A stretch of DNA of 64,000 bases. Origin: Phoenix dactylifera (taxonomy: Eukaryota; Streptophyta; Magnoliopsida; Arecales; Arecaceae). The stretch spans positions 1,116,001-1,180,000 of the forward strand of contig NC_052400.1 of NCBI RefSeq assembly GCF_009389715.1, in the 5' to 3' direction. The translations under genes were made by a program, and so were the position numbers. The notes under the pieces were generated by a model. It worked only from the letters and a program-made list of their open reading frames with translations, made no database searches and had not been told where the DNA came from. Shown here one piece after another: positions 1 to 12,544 of the stretch; the first letter of the stretch is position 1; each line of letters opens with the position of its first letter.

Positions 1-621
1 GAGTGCTGCAAATGCTCTATCCCCTAATCTATTATCCAAGAACCAAATGGGGTCTTAGTGGTTACGGCCAGATCATCAGGTCAAGCCTATTTAAAGTGCT
101 ACAGATGCTCTATCCAAATATTAGCTTGCTAACTTTCCCGGCACGTCAGTGTTAGATGCAATGGGTCACAAGATTGATGAATTCAGATCAAACCAAAAGT
201 AGAATGATTTAGGTGACAAGAGCTAGGACCCAAAGTATGTAGGTTAGCATTATAGGAGCAGTGTTTTTCTTCTTTCTTTGTGTTCTGATTTATGAACTAC
301 TCAATTACATAAGTCTATTAGATGGTTTCGGCACCCAGAATACAACCTCTAAATTCTTACATATCAGCTAACTTGTTGGCCAATGTATTTATTGCCTTCT
401 CTATGTAATATTGAGGTCTAATTGGAAATTTCCACGGGTAGAAAGGAAAACTAAGGAAAACTTTGAAGCCGGGGTTGATGTTTTCTCAAAAAAGTGATAA
501 GGGCTCAAAGGCGTCAAAGAGGAGCTCAGTTTCAAGGGATGGTTTGTTGAGACCTTCAGAAAAAGGTCTCATGGGCAAGACAAAATGCAGGTCTAGATAG
601 GCTAAAGAGCACAAAATGGAA
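1..621. other. No gene seen
   Basis: AT-rich sequence with many stops in all frames. I see no RNA gene, coding exon or repeat structure that I can name. It directly precedes a LINE-type RNase H scrap and may be part of the same old insertion. Confidence 0.5.
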
Positions 622-850
622 TCAAAAGACAGGCTCTTGAATTTTTGAATATTCTTTGAACCTCCACAAAAATGAGAACATATCAGTTACAAGAGGTTGA
701 ATCATCCAAGGAAATCTCTCGCCCCAGCATAAGATATTCACAAGGGTGAGGGAATCACTCTTGATGATTAGCCTTGTAATGTTTAGGTTAGTAACAGTAT
801 ATAAAGCTTCATAAGTAGCCAAAGCCTCGGCAAGTTAGTGTTAAGCAACA
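622..850 (-). pseudogene. LINE RNase H domain fragment
   Basis: The minus strand encodes about 66 residues resembling the RNase H-like domain found at the end of plant LINE ORF2 proteins and in related host domains (RVT_3 type). Visible landmarks are an A-x-Y-E-A-L helix, then I-x-S-D-S-L-T-L-V-N (the conserved aspartate region), then PW-x-IQPLV. No reverse transcriptase or endonuclease part is seen next to it, so this is a short relic. A relic of a host RNase H-like gene is possible but less likely. Confidence 0.5.
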
Positions 851-1289
851 CTCAGGATTTTATGTACCGGAGTTATAGCGGAAAGTTAGGGTGAAACTTG
901 GATTAAGTTCAAATCAAACCTGGCCTACATCTGCTTTTGATAGGACCATGATAGGGTTTTATAAATTTGAGTTCGGCTTGAGCTCACAAATCTCAAACCA
1001 AAGTTTTCCATCTATGTCTCAAGCAACCATGTTAATTCCCCCAAATCTAAAACAAGTGATAAGTCATTTGTTTTTTGAATATAACTAACAAGCTTCAATA
1101 TTATATAAAATAATAATTTACTCATCTCTAGAAAATGTACAACAAATGAGAAAAAATTATTAAAAGAAAATTGAATCAAGTAGTTGGGTCTTTCCCAAAG
1201 TTGTGGGATTTCTTTTCTTCTCTACTCATAGTGGGATTTCTTATCTATCATCATGTATTGGAGTCCGTGTGTGAGAATCGGTCTATTGT

Positions 1290-1450
1290 AATTCAGAAGG
1301 ATCACCGAAATCGATGTGGATTATTTTGGCTACTACAGATATTCAGAAGAATTACCAAACTCGATATGAATCACTTTGGTCACTACGAATATTTAAGAAG
1401 ATCACCAAACTCGATATGGAACACTTTGGCTACTGCGAGTATTCAAGAGA
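1290..1450. repeat. 50-bp tandem repeat, about 3 copies
   Basis: A motif around ATCACCAAACTCGATATGGA recurs at 1,304, 1,354 and 1,404, a strict 50-bp period. It lies inside the fossil LTR-like segment and is diverged between copies. Confidence 0.75.
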
Positions 1451-1467
1451 ATCGAATTACCTTTCAG

Positions 1468-1840
1468 GCCTAACTCGTTGGAAAAGATTGCTGGCACACG
1501 TTAATAGATCGCGTGTTTTATTTTCAGGACTAATCACTTTGCCCTGTTACGAAGTTAAACGTAAATGTGTGACTCAAAGCTAATTTTTCTTTTTGGGCCT
1601 AGCTAGTTAGGGCAGATTACTGGCACATGCAGATAAATCGCGTTTTATGTATTTAAGAGAGAGTCTCTGTCGAGCCTAACAAGTTGGGGTAGATCACTGG
1701 CACACGCTGATAGATCGCATGTTATGTCTTTAAGAGATAGTCTTTTTCGAGCCTAGCTAGTTGGGGCAGATCACTGGCACACGCTGATAGATCGCGTGTT
1801 ATATATTCGGAAGCTAGTCTCTTTCAAGCCTTATCGCGGG
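1468..1840. repeat. 77-bp minisatellite
   Basis: Units beginning GCCTAGCTAGTTGGGGCAGA and containing CACTGGCACACGCTGATAGATCGCG start at 1,597, 1,674 and about 1,751, a 77-bp period. A more diverged copy starts at 1,468. The array lies within the LTR-like segment. Confidence 0.75.
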
Positions 1841-2258
1841 GTTGATCGTGGCCATAGTCATGACAGACTAAGAGAGAGTTTTTAAGTTATGCATGGCATA
1901 TTTTTTTAAAAAAATGTGTTGATAAATGCATTTTAGCATTATTAAATTGTTTAGATTTTGAAAAATTTATTTTAGATTTTAGAAACTTACTGGGCCATAA
2001 GCTCGTTACCTCTTTTCTATTTTTTTTTTACAGACGCAGCCGAGTAGATAGGGCTTAGGATCGAGCAGTGAGGTGCTTAGGATTTAGAAAAGACTGAGTA
2101 GTGTTCCTTCTACTCTTTTTTGCCACTGCTTGAGTTTGGAATGATATGAATGTGTACGAATCAAAAGGCTGACCTTGCATGTCCTGTGGGGTTAAACCCT
2201 ATAGATGTGCGGTCGTCTGTCACATACTTGGCTTGGGCCATTCGGTCAGGGCGCGACA

Positions 2259-3589
2259 TCATGATTGGATAGGAATAAGATAATATCTTCTAATCTCAAG
2301 CATCGATCTCAAGAGCTCATTGATGGTGTGATCCTCCTTGCAAAGGGCTAGTTTAGGCCATTAGGCGGTAGGCACAAAGATAAAATCTGCCGGTGTCGAA
2401 TCGGTACGGTATTATCATGCAAGCATTTAATTATTGTTTAATTCTTTCTACTCCCAAAATTCCCTCTAGCATAAGCCGTATAAAGAGGAGCCACTGTATT
2501 CTACCCAAGTTTAGCTATCCATCATATAACAAATGCACATGCCCATGATGAATTAATATAATCCCCGCAACAAACTCAATCTATAAGTGTTTGATAAAAT
2601 TCATGTTCGGCTCAAACTATGAAGTGTGGAACATGCAACACAAATAATTAATCTACGAAGTATTTAACAAATAATTGTGACCTAATAGTTAGTGGAAATA
2701 ATATTTGTTAGGCGTCACCTGGTCCCTCCTCACCTACTTCTGAAAAAAAAAAAGAAGAAAAAAAGATTAGCAGGTATGAAATGAATGCGACTTTTGAGGT
2801 CGACTTCGCTGAATGGTTGTGCGATTTAAAAGAAAGAGGTTTGATGTGGAATTTTAAAAATACGTACAGGAAACTATCTTTCTCTTAATTAATGTGAAAG
2901 TAATGTGCATAAAATAGTAGTTAGAACAATCAATGTGTTGCAGTTCCATGTCCCATAAATGTTAGCTTAAATTCACGGCAAAGACATTAGATTTCAAACC
3001 GACAGATTTCAACATTAAACGTAACATTACCTACTGATGGAAAAGTTTGAGAGGCCATTTTAGGATCCAATGAATGACCCACTTGGTGTATGAGGCATGA
3101 AGCTAATTCCCTTAGCCATATACTTCCGGATAAAGGAGAGGAGCAAATAAATAGATGGGAGAGTGGCCCGCATGGTCTTTACTGTTTTCTTGATGCTTCA
3201 TAAATGTTCGAGCCTGACCCAGAGAGGCCATGGCTCCTGTTGCCATCTGCACGCCAAACGGGTTCATGGCATAAATGGGTCAAATGACGGATTTCTCTAT
3301 GTCAGTGGCAAGCATAGATTGATCTTAATGGGTGGCAGGCTATTATTTTCTGGCGATTTAGGTAGATGTTGCTGTCTGTGATGGTTGGATACTTGGACTG
3401 TTGGGTGTCAAAGTTTACATGGCATGTCTTTTCCCTCACGAGGATGCATAAATTTGACCCCAAAATGTAAGTTCAGGTGTCATATGTCTCACCTTTGGAT
3501 TGTCTGCTCCAAGTATTCATGTCTTCCTTCCCATGGCTTCCCTCAGAGTTATTGCTCAGACTCTTCTCATGTCTTGGTTTCCCTTGTCC

Positions 3590-3590
<1 letters not shown>
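2259..3590. other. No gene seen
   Basis: Mixed AT-rich sequence. The only open frame of note (3,163-3,381) has no recognisable domain and no supporting splice structure. I call nothing here. Confidence 0.5.

Positions 3591-3620
<30 letters not shown>
3591..3620. repeat. (GA)n microsatellite
   Basis: An uninterrupted GA dinucleotide run of about 30 bp, the first of several GA/CT tracts in the unique region. Confidence 0.95.
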
Positions 3621-3625
<5 letters not shown>

Positions 3626-3839
3626 GGTAAGAAACTAGTCAAGTTAGGGTTGGGTTAGTCCTCTCCGTAATGTTTTGCTTTTTAATTTTCTTGGTTGTAT
3701 CCGTACATGTTATATATGATACCACCATTTTTAGCGCAAAAAAAAAAGGGTCTGCAATTTAGTACTCCGAGCCCAAACTTAAGCAAATTATTCTCGGCTT
3801 GATGGAATCAAGCCTTATGCGACATTGAGCCTTGATTAA

Positions 3840-3841
<2 letters not shown>

Positions 3842-3880
<39 letters not shown>
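3842..3880. repeat. (CT)n microsatellite
   Basis: A perfect CT run of about 39 bp followed by a T-rich tract. It is the reverse complement of the GA motif 220 bp upstream, so the two could pair as an inverted repeat in single strands. Confidence 0.95.
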
Positions 3881-3886
<6 letters not shown>

Positions 3887-6800
3887 TTTTTTTTTTTCTT
3901 CTGTTTCTTTTTTAACGAATGGTGGAATTGCTGCCAATCCAACACAAAACACCTCGCAATGTTTTTGAGTGGAATCTACTCCTAGTGCAAGAACACAGTT
4001 CCTTATTTGTTGTTCTTGTTTGAACCTCTTATTGAAAAAATCTAAATGTCGAGCTAGATACTTCAAAGTTAGGTTAGCTACTTCCAATTTTTGTCAACCC
4101 AATACTTATCAAGAAAATTGAATAATTCAAACATTCTATGATGACCCAAACTTAAACAAACTAGAAAAAGCTTAACTTTTTTAATGGTTTAAGTTTGATT
4201 TTATAATAAATCTATAGCCTAATGAATGGAGGCACCAAATCCTCCACCATCATCAGCACCATTGTTGTCATATCATCAAAATGTTATACAAGAACTGCGC
4301 TTCCTTCCGACCTAACATCTCGAAACATTGTACCTTGCTCAGCAACCACTTTATAGGTTTGGTTAGATATCTTATTTATTAAAGATTGTTTGTAGGGTAA
4401 GAAAGGGAAGATAGATGATGCAAAAAGTTTTCAGAATTCATCAAAGATACTTCGAGCTGATTTCTATTAGGGATATCGTTCAAGATAAAAAAAAGAAATC
4501 GAGGAAAAAAAACACTTCATGTTCCGAATAGAAGTTCAACAATAGTAGCTTATAATTTACTCAAATCTCATTATGCTTATGATTTTTTTTTTTTGATGGC
4601 ATTATGCTTGTCAATTCTATTGTAACAATTGGATCATACTCATTCATTAGATTCTCCTCCTTATGAAATAATTGTTCGTGCATCTCATAGGCTAAGATTT
4701 AGTTCACATGTAATCCCAATTTTACATGAGGAAATATGTGTCACAAGTGGTCCTTCAAGTAATTTGCCCTAAGCCAATAATATCTACTTTCTCCAAAGAT
4801 TGCCACAAAAGATTTTTCTGTTTTGTTCTGCAGGGGCTTTTATTGCTGCAATTTAGACCACATCCAGCTCCAAGGCCCAAAATATTAGTCAAAATCTTCA
4901 CCCAGATCGACTCCACCCAAAGACGACGCAAGAGGAAGCGGGGTCCACAGGGTCCACGTCCACTCATAGCGACACCCACGAGCGTTGGGTCGATTGCTGT
5001 CGAGATTTAAAGCCCACCGCGAATCTGAACCCAAACAATTCCAGACTCGGAGGCTCTGTCAGCTCAAAGGAGAAATCATTTAATCAACGCCGTTGGGTGA
5101 TTTGGTCACGTTTCGGGGTTCGCGGGCACAGTCCGAGATCCGAACATGATACAAGGGACTCCAGCCACTACTCTGGTGGGGCCCGCAGTGGAGTGTACCA
5201 CTTGTCCACGAGTGGGAAGAGAACAAAAGGGAGCATTGAATGCTCTCCACGTGTGAGATCAAGGCGGGCCCGTGCATTAAATGGTGACGTGGACGCGTGC
5301 CATTAGTTGGCGGGGAAGAAAGAGAGAGGGGGAGGTGATAACGGTCGAACTGCGACGAAGAGCAACGTCATCTGTTTGACCCTCAATCAAACACTTTGCA
5401 TGGAGAATCTACTTTTGAACCCGGTTCTTTTCATCTTTACAGGTTTCTTTACACAGATATTTAACCTCAAATTTTATCAGCTGCAGACAAGCTTGGCTTA
5501 ACTTGAAATGTATAGGAGTTTTTTTTTTTTTTTTTTTTTTTCTAGAGCTGGCGCATCATACTACATAAGTACAAATATATCCAATACAATTCGAAAACAA
5601 AATATCACGGAGTGCCCTAGGCAGCTCCACCTCCTAGGTCCATAGAGTACTGTCCGAATAGTTAGTCACTTGAGCAATCACTCAATCCGCGGCCTTATTG
5701 GCCTTCCTGAACAAACACTATGGACAATAAAAAATAAAAAAAAAAATTTTCTTTGTCATAATGTCCATAGGACTAAAAATATATTATAATAATTTAAATT
5801 TAAAAAAAAAGAGAGATAAAGAACTTGCTTTCAAGCATCATAAACTTTTCACCATCACATTTGCTAGCCCAACATAAATTAGGGTTTAAGTCAACATGAA
5901 ATAACGTTGGTTGTTATAAATCTTTAATAATTACACAGAAAAAAAATCTTACTTGATCACATCAGTATTCATCAAATAAAAAAATAGTTTTGAATTAAAT
6001 TGAAAGTTTCAGTCCACTTTATAAGAAAATGAAGGTTTGAGTTAAATCATAAACAAAGAATATGTCAATGCAACTAACCACAATGATGAAATAAAACTAG
6101 TTATTTAAAGCTTTGTTTTTAATATATTAAACATAAAACATGCCTCTGTTCAAATCATACATCTATATATTTTTTTTCAGCCATTCTCATAGCATTCGGC
6201 ACATTCAATTCATATCATTGGTCTTATTTCTGATGCATTGCTACAGCTCTAGCCTATGTGATGTATTTAGATGGAGGGAACAAAAAGTTGTGAGAACATC
6301 ATTTATCTTGATTTTTGTTCATTGCTTTTTAATAAATTATAATGCTTATTTAATAAAAGTGTTGTGGCACATTATGTGATAATGATAGATAAATATTGAA
6401 TGCACCTTGCAGTAGGCTTCCATTATATTTCAGTCATTATTCTAAGAATAGGTCAAATAGAAAGATAAAAAGAGAGTCCAACTATATTGGCATCCACCAG
6501 CTTCAATTCATCAAGTTTCAAATCCTTGAAGTTGAGGAGAGTTAACATGAAGTAAAGAGCTCAGACTTTTTGATCCATAGCCATAACTCAATACGTGGCT
6601 TGCCTTGTACCATACATTTAAGACAAGAGGACCCCATAGACATACATGTGCTGAAAGATTTTTTATTTTTCTCTTCTTAGTAGAAGAGCTTGAAGACCAA
6701 GTACAACCTAGCATCATCCATTAAAGTGAAATAGGTACAAGACAAGGGGCACCATTGAAAAGGTTTTTCCCTTATAAATATGGCTTATGAATATCAGGGT

Positions 6801-7388
6801 AGGTTTATCTCTCCCTTCCAATAATTTAAAAAAAAACACAAAGTCTTTTGTGGCCAAGCACCATTATAGTCATGGAAAGTACATTTAGACTGTGATTTAT
6901 TACTTCACAGATGGATTATATTGTCTTAGTTTGCCTTTCTTACAGATACAATAAACTCAAGAAAGAGCAGGTAAAGAAGTAAGTATATGTGCAAAGGACT
7001 CTTTCAAAAGTAGCAAGCTAGAAAATTTTAATTAGCAAAAAGAGATATTGAAAAAAAAATATTTAATAGAATGTCAGAGTCTCTTGACATGTAATTATTT
7101 TTTTTACTAATTTAAATTTTCTAGCATACTATGCTGAAAAAAAGAAAAGAAAAACTATAAACAAGGCTAAACATTATCTGAGTTTGGATCAAAAATTATT
7201 TCTCAAAGCAAATAATAAATAACAATAAAAAATAAATTTATAAATTTATGAACTATAAATCGAAGATTACAGAGATTCCCTGCCAGCCCCCAAAAGGAAA
7301 AAAAGACAATAAAATAAATCCTTTCATCTTTAGCTCCAAAAGAGTTTTTTTTTTTTTTTGTACAGAAAAGGAAAAACATCAGCTTCCA
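3881..7388. other. Intergenic, no coding gene supported
   Basis: AT-rich DNA with poly-A/T runs, including a poly-T of about 22 at 5,519-5,541. Open frames here are short and depend on simple repeats. A GC-richer island at about 4,900-5,350 is listed separately. Confidence 0.5.
5240..5300 (+). promoter_or_regulatory. Orphan G-box/ABRE-like cluster
   Basis: A perfect G-box CACGTG lies at 5,248-5,253 and a GACGTGG core at 5,286-5,292, followed by ACGCGT, all in a local GC-rich island in AT-rich DNA. Such clusters are typical of plant promoters bound by bZIP/bHLH factors. No gene start is recognised downstream, so it may be a displaced promoter relic or chance. Confidence 0.25.
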
Positions 7389-7413
7389 TCTCTCTCTCTC
7401 TCTCTCTCTCTCT
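7389..7413. repeat. (CT)n microsatellite
   Basis: A CT run of about 25 bp, about 90 bp beyond the stop codon of the CFL1-like gene and possibly within its 3' untranslated region. Confidence 0.9.
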
Positions 7414-7467
7414 TTTTTCCATGTGTCCACCTACTCAAAATTTAGCAATTTTGTTTCTCCTTTATAT

Positions 7468-7494
7468 ATCATCATCATCATCATCATCATCATC
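7468..7494. repeat. (ATC)n microsatellite
   Basis: Nine ATC units directly 3' of the CFL1-like stop codon, reading as (GAT)n in the likely mRNA. Confidence 0.9.
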
Positions 7495-7503
7495 AAGCTA
7501 AAG

Positions 7504-8990
7504 CTAATTCCAGTCGGTGTGTGCCGAGTTGAGGTCAATTTTAGGCTTCTTTTTGAGGGCAGGGAGCGGCACGTGCGAGTCACACCGGGGGCACCTGGGG
7601 TCAACCTTGGCGATGAGGACGTAGAGGAGGCACCCGGGGCAACCGGCGGCGATCATCCCGCCGGAGGAATTGGAGACGTCGGTGGCGCCGTCCTCGTCCT
7701 GATCGACCGCGGCGCGCCGTTTGATGGAGGAGGAGGTGGTGGAGGAGGAGGAGGGAGAAGGGGAGCCGTCGAATTGGCCGCGGAGGGGGAGGCGGATGCG
7801 GGACTCGCGCTCGGCGCGCTCCAAAGCGGACTTGACCTTCTCCAGGGTACACACGCTAAGGTAATCGAAGGAGGCGGAGGAGGAGGCGGCGGCGGCGGCG
7901 GGTGGGGGCGGGACCGCTGCCAGCTTGAGGTCGAGCGCTGTGAAATCTTCCGAGAGGCCGACGCCGACGGCGGCGGAGGCGGGCGGTGGGGGAAGGTTGA
8001 GGTCTTGGACTTGGCGGGACGACGGATTGGACTCGCGCTTCTGGAGGTACGCTTTACCGGACTATAAAGATGAAAATTTTGGATTTTGTATTAGAAATTT
8101 TGGAATATAATGAACAATAATATGAAAAAAAAAATCTTTTTTTAAAGAAAAATTAGAGTTTTTATCCAAAAAAAACAGCACTGTCATAATATCAAAAGTT
8201 CTTCTTCTTTCGGTCCATAAAAGTTCTTCTTTTTAGGGAAAAAAAGAATGGAAGACAAGATCAGACTCAGAGAAATAGAGGAGCGAGCCGAATGGAAATT
8301 ATGAATTTTGATCAAGATAAATAACATCAGATGGAACAGTAAATGTAAAAAATAGGATTTTTTTTTTTTAAGTGAAATCTGAAACTGAGAAGATGAAGGA
8401 TAGGAATTCTAGGGTTGAGGAAATCGAGGAGTTAATGGAATAAAATAAGCGGGAAGTATAAAACAATTCAATTTAATAACTCAAATTCTAAGATGGCAGA
8501 AATCTACAGTTTGGGGATCTGAAAGAAAGAAAAGAAAGCGAGATTTTCATGGGAAAAAAAAATCTCTCACAGAATTCGAGCAAACAAAAGGGAATTGAAA
8601 TCCTTCTCAGAAAAACAGGAACTTTCGTATAAAAAACCGAATAAAAAACGAACCCGTCCGATTTCTTCTTTACAAAGATCAGACTTCGTCAAAAAAAAAA
8701 AAAAAAAAACCGACACTGTTACAAAAGCCCGCAAGAACTCAACCCAATGACTCCAAACCGACGCACAAATTCGAATTAAAACGAAGAGATTCAGCGAATA
8801 AGAGTACCAATAGATCAAGTCGCCGCTCCCAGCCGGCCGGCACCTGGCGCTCGAGATCCACCTCCCCCGCGGACCCCAGCACCGCGCCGCCGCCGAGGAG
8901 GTCCCTGGTGACCAAATCCCTCTTCCCCTCCCCCTCCTCCTTGTTGTACCCGCTCGGCATCCGCGCCAAAGAGCTCACATCCGCCGCCAT
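7504..8990 (-). CDS. WW-domain/zinc-ribbon protein, CFL1-like
   Basis: Two exons: 8,990-8,808 (61 codons) and 8,061-7,504 (185 codons plus stop), joined in phase 0 across a 746-bp intron with GT donor at 8,807 and AG acceptor at 8,062. The product is 246 aa. Residues about 50-70 form a WW-like module (VPAGWERRLDLL-SGKAYLQKR) with the first Trp and the Tyr but no clear second Trp. Residues about 71-115 are rich in Pro and Ala, and about 145-165 rich in Ser. The C-terminal third has a paired-cysteine element, AGCPGCLLYVLIAKVDPRCP plus RCDSHVP, as in plant GIR1-like repressors. Plant CFL1 (curly flag leaf 1) proteins share this layout and act with HD-ZIP IV factors in cuticle and epidermal development. 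The ATG at 8,990 is chosen because MAADVSSLARMPSG follows it and a TATA box lies 137 bp upstream. The fold is clear; the CFL1 name is family inference. Confidence 0.78.
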
Positions 8991-9126
8991 TAGCGTACCT
9001 TCAAACTTCTCTAGGGTTAGGTTTTTTTCCCAAAGACCTATGAAACGCTTCCACCGGGACAAAGCGCAGAAGAGGGAGTCAAAGAGAGAAAGGGAGGAGT
9101 TGCAAGAGACCTTCAGAGGAGACGCC

Positions 9127-9136
9127 TATTTATATA
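9127..9136 (-). promoter_or_regulatory. TATA box of CFL1-like gene
   Basis: On the minus strand the sequence reads CTATATAAATAGG, a canonical plant TATA box 137 bp upstream of the ATG at 8,990. A GA-rich 5' leader lies between them. Confidence 0.65.
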
Positions 9137-9139
9137 GTT

Positions 9140-11555
9140 TTCATTAAATAATATTTAAGCCTAGGTTTTGGGAAGCACTAATTAATTCATTAAATGGGAT
9201 ATCCCTCGCGTAGCTATATTAGATAAGGTAATGTGATTTCGTTAATTAATAATTGGTGCCGATTGTGTACAGAGTTTAATTAGTATTTAAGAACTTTACG
9301 TTGTGGGTGCAGAGAAGAAGTCTACCAACCTTGGGGGGATTTAATGCCTTCCTTAAACCGAGCATAGGAGGGTACATGCGAGTCTTATACATGCAATGTA
9401 TTCATGTTCGGGTAGTACCGTATGGCTTTGCAGGGTAATGAAATGTACATTGTCTTGCTGGGTCTATACACATGTATGCAGCAATAAAAAATTTACCAAC
9501 TCGAACTCGACCTATTTATTGAACAAGCAATCCGATCCCAGATTGCATAACTTATTTACTGAACCGATCAAATTAGGTTAAACAGGTCAAAAGAATTTAA
9601 ATGGGTTAAATAAGTTAAACATATTAAATTAAATGAGATATAAATAGGTTTTAAATGGGTTAAATGAGTCAAATGGGATTTAAATGCTCAAAGGTGAATT
9701 TAGGCCTATTTAATGAACGGGTTTAGGAGACTTATTTCTGATTTGAACCTATCTATGCCTAAACCAAACTTGCTTAGGTTGAAGATACGGTCAAAAATTG
9801 ATATCCTTATGCAAGTGTATTAGTATATATAAACAATGAACAGCACATTAGAGTGATTTATATAGGTGATGTGCTAGCTTGTGTAACCTTATAACACACA
9901 TCCATGCAATAACTTTTATGTATTTTAGGTGGTTGAGATTGTGCCCAATGGTGATTTAGATATTTTTCTAAATAACATATAAACGTGCTGCATATGATAT
10001 CAATATCGCCATTTAGAATTATATGTTCATAAATGTTATAGATAAACATCACATTGATCTCATATTTTTATGGGCACCACACATTAATTGGTGCAGCGCG
10101 CATGTAGCAAATATAAAATTATGCAGTACCTATCAAGTAGAGAAAAATTTTAGTTATAAGTCAAAGTTTTTTTTTCTTTCTTTTGCATAAAACCATGATT
10201 TACCGAATTAATTTTTCTCATGTGAAGCCATTTTTTTTCAATTTATTTCTGCGTTAAGATGTAAATCCTATTTACCATGTTAATATTAGACAAGATAAGC
10301 AACAGTAAATATATAAAATATAAGGATAAAGAAACAATGATGAAATAGTTGTGGTTATGGCTTCTAGATAGTTATAGTGGTACATCATGATTAGTAATTA
10401 TGCAAAGTTAAAATGGTGATATGACCTTTACAACAATAAATGTGCATTATTATTTAGAATTATGTATTTTGATATTTTGGTGGTGGGATTGTTAGGAAGC
10501 ATATGGTTGAAAGTTTTGAGGGAGAGTTTAGGATTTGAAGTTAAATGCTAAAAAAGCTTTGAATAAAATTATTGCAAATATAATGAAGTTGGATGAAAGT
10601 GAATTGCATATCTAACATGAGATTATGTCTATAACGAAGTTTCCTTCTTTTGCTACTTGAAGAATTTGTATCTTAAAGATAAGGAAATCAAATACTAGAT
10701 AGAGTTAAGCATAAAAGAATTCTTGCATATCTACTAGCATGATGACAAAAGCAATCAAATTGATTTGGTATTTAATTGCCAAGAACAGATAAGTTTTGAG
10801 TTAATAAGGTCGATTAAATCTTACATTATTAAATCAATTTATCTTTAGTGTTATAGTTTGAAAAAAAAAAAAAAATCCAAGTACAACCTTTTATATGCCA
10901 CCATATCTAGACACTTAGTAAGTGTTTATGGATTACATTTTTTATGGTAATATTTATAATAGCTAATCACTGTAGGCTTTGACAGTATAATAGAATCATT
11001 AAAAGCCATCTATTAATTGCCTACCTTGAATAGATGGATTGAATTTAATCATAGGTTCAAAGCACCGCGTCTTTTTTCCATATCTTTTTGTAATAGTTTT
11101 GACCATTAATGATTTTGCGGCTTTATCCTTTAGGAAAATTTTTAACTCATTACTAAATTGTTCCATATATTGTTTGTAAAAATAGAAGTCTTTTGCTGAA
11201 TTATATTAAATTTTTTATTTATTCTTCCTATTAGCTTTGCGATTATTATTTTGTTTTCTATGTAAGGATAAATATATGCTTATAATACATAACATTTCAA
11301 ATAAATCATTTCCTTGTTATGCACAAACATCATTCATATCCATGTCCATAAGTCACGTTCTTTGACCTCTTTATGGAATTTTAACTCATATTTAATAACT
11401 AATGCAGGCAAATGTGGTTAAATTCATCTGAATAAGTTCATTAATTTTTTTTTTTTTCCGGCCACTTTGATCTCAATACATAACCATCGATACATTCATT
11501 AAAAAGCGTCGGAAATGGTTTTTTTTTTCGGTAGCGAGAGCCTCCTATTGGGGGG
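9140..11555. other. Intergenic, no gene seen
   Basis: AT-rich sequence. Around 9,590-9,720 there are loose repeats of GGGTTAAATGAG/GGTTTTAAATGGG, a pattern common in degraded transposable elements. Nothing else can be named. Confidence 0.45.
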
Positions 11556-11559
11556 CAAA

Positions 11560-12540
11560 ATGGATCGTCTTGCTTGCTACAGTAAGGCCATCCAATTTCA
11601 GCCAAATAGACCCCAAAAAATGGTTGAGCCGGACCTCGGTCCCGCTAAGAGTCAATTCGAGCTCGAACTTTATCGAAGGCTTGGCCGATCTTAGACAGAT
11701 CTCTCTGCTGCTACAACATGCGCCAACCTTCTCCGATGCTCATAGCAAGGTGCCCCTCGTGGGACGAAGCCGTGAGGGAAAAATTGCTGTGCACGAGCCG
11801 TGTACGATGTTAAGCACATGCATGCTTCTCTAAAGCGGACAGTACCTTGCTCTCCACCGAGCTGCTCCAGCATTCTCCATAGACAACACGCCCTGGCCGA
11901 GCTTAGAGCTCCTCTATACTCACCAATGCACCCCGACCAAGTTCGGGGTGCCTTATCCAATGACGCACCCCGACCTCCGAGCTCAGGGCACTCTACCGAG
12001 CACATCTCGGAATCAGGGACGCCGGGCTAGCCTTAGCACTCGTCAAGCCGACCTTGCCGACCTTGCTCATGCCCACCTACATGGTCGTACATCGTAACAC
12101 TGCCGCACCATGCTTTACTTGCTGGTCAACGACAGTCAAGGACAATGCCATGCTATTCCAACCGTCCCCTATTATGATTGTAACGCCTTACCGTTCACAA
12201 GAATGGACTGCACTGCGCACCACAAGCAGGCCCCAGCTACACGCCATCTGGCTTAAAGCCACTCCCTCTCATTATGAAAACGGGCTATACCTCCGCCACC
12301 TGAACACCTCTACAGAGACTATAAATAGCTCCGTAAGGTAACGTAAAAGGGACTTCTGGAAATCCATCCGAAATTCACTCTAATTTGATCGTCGAAGGGC
12401 CCTCACCGGAACTACCGGTGAGGCTTTGTGCAGGTACACCGTCGCGCGGGAGGTGGCTCGCCTTCTTTCTCGACATTTCGGTGGCTCCCTCGACTCCTCC
12501 GGTGTGGTCACCCTCGGGCCAAATTTGAACCACAACACCT
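11560..12540 (+). mobile_element. Fossil gypsy-type LTR segment
   Basis: A sharply GC-richer island of about 1 kb in AT-rich DNA. It carries a TATA box (CTATAAATAG at about 12,318) followed by the CTCGGGCCAAATTTGAACCA...CAACA ending seen in long plant Ty3/gypsy LTRs. No coding region of an element is attached, so it appears to be a solo or cut LTR. Borders are approximate and it is broken. Confidence 0.45.
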
Positions 12541-12544
12541 CCAA

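Larger units (their letters stand above)
1171..2258 (+). mobile_element. Fossil LTR-like segment
   Basis: This stretch holds two blocks of internal tandem repeats followed by GC-richer sequence ending in GGGCGCGACA at about 2,258. That ending resembles the ...GGGGCGTGACA terminus of plant Ty3/gypsy LTRs, including the one at 56.7 kb read on the minus strand. No internal coding region is attached, so it looks like a solo LTR or LTR fragment on the plus strand. The left border is not defined, and the element is old and broken. Confidence 0.4.

Noticed and set aside
7423-8067. 214-codon Gly-rich plus-strand frame
   Set aside because: It is the complement of exon 2 of the CFL1-like gene (Pro/Ser/Ala runs read as Gly/Arg). 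No domain or splice support.
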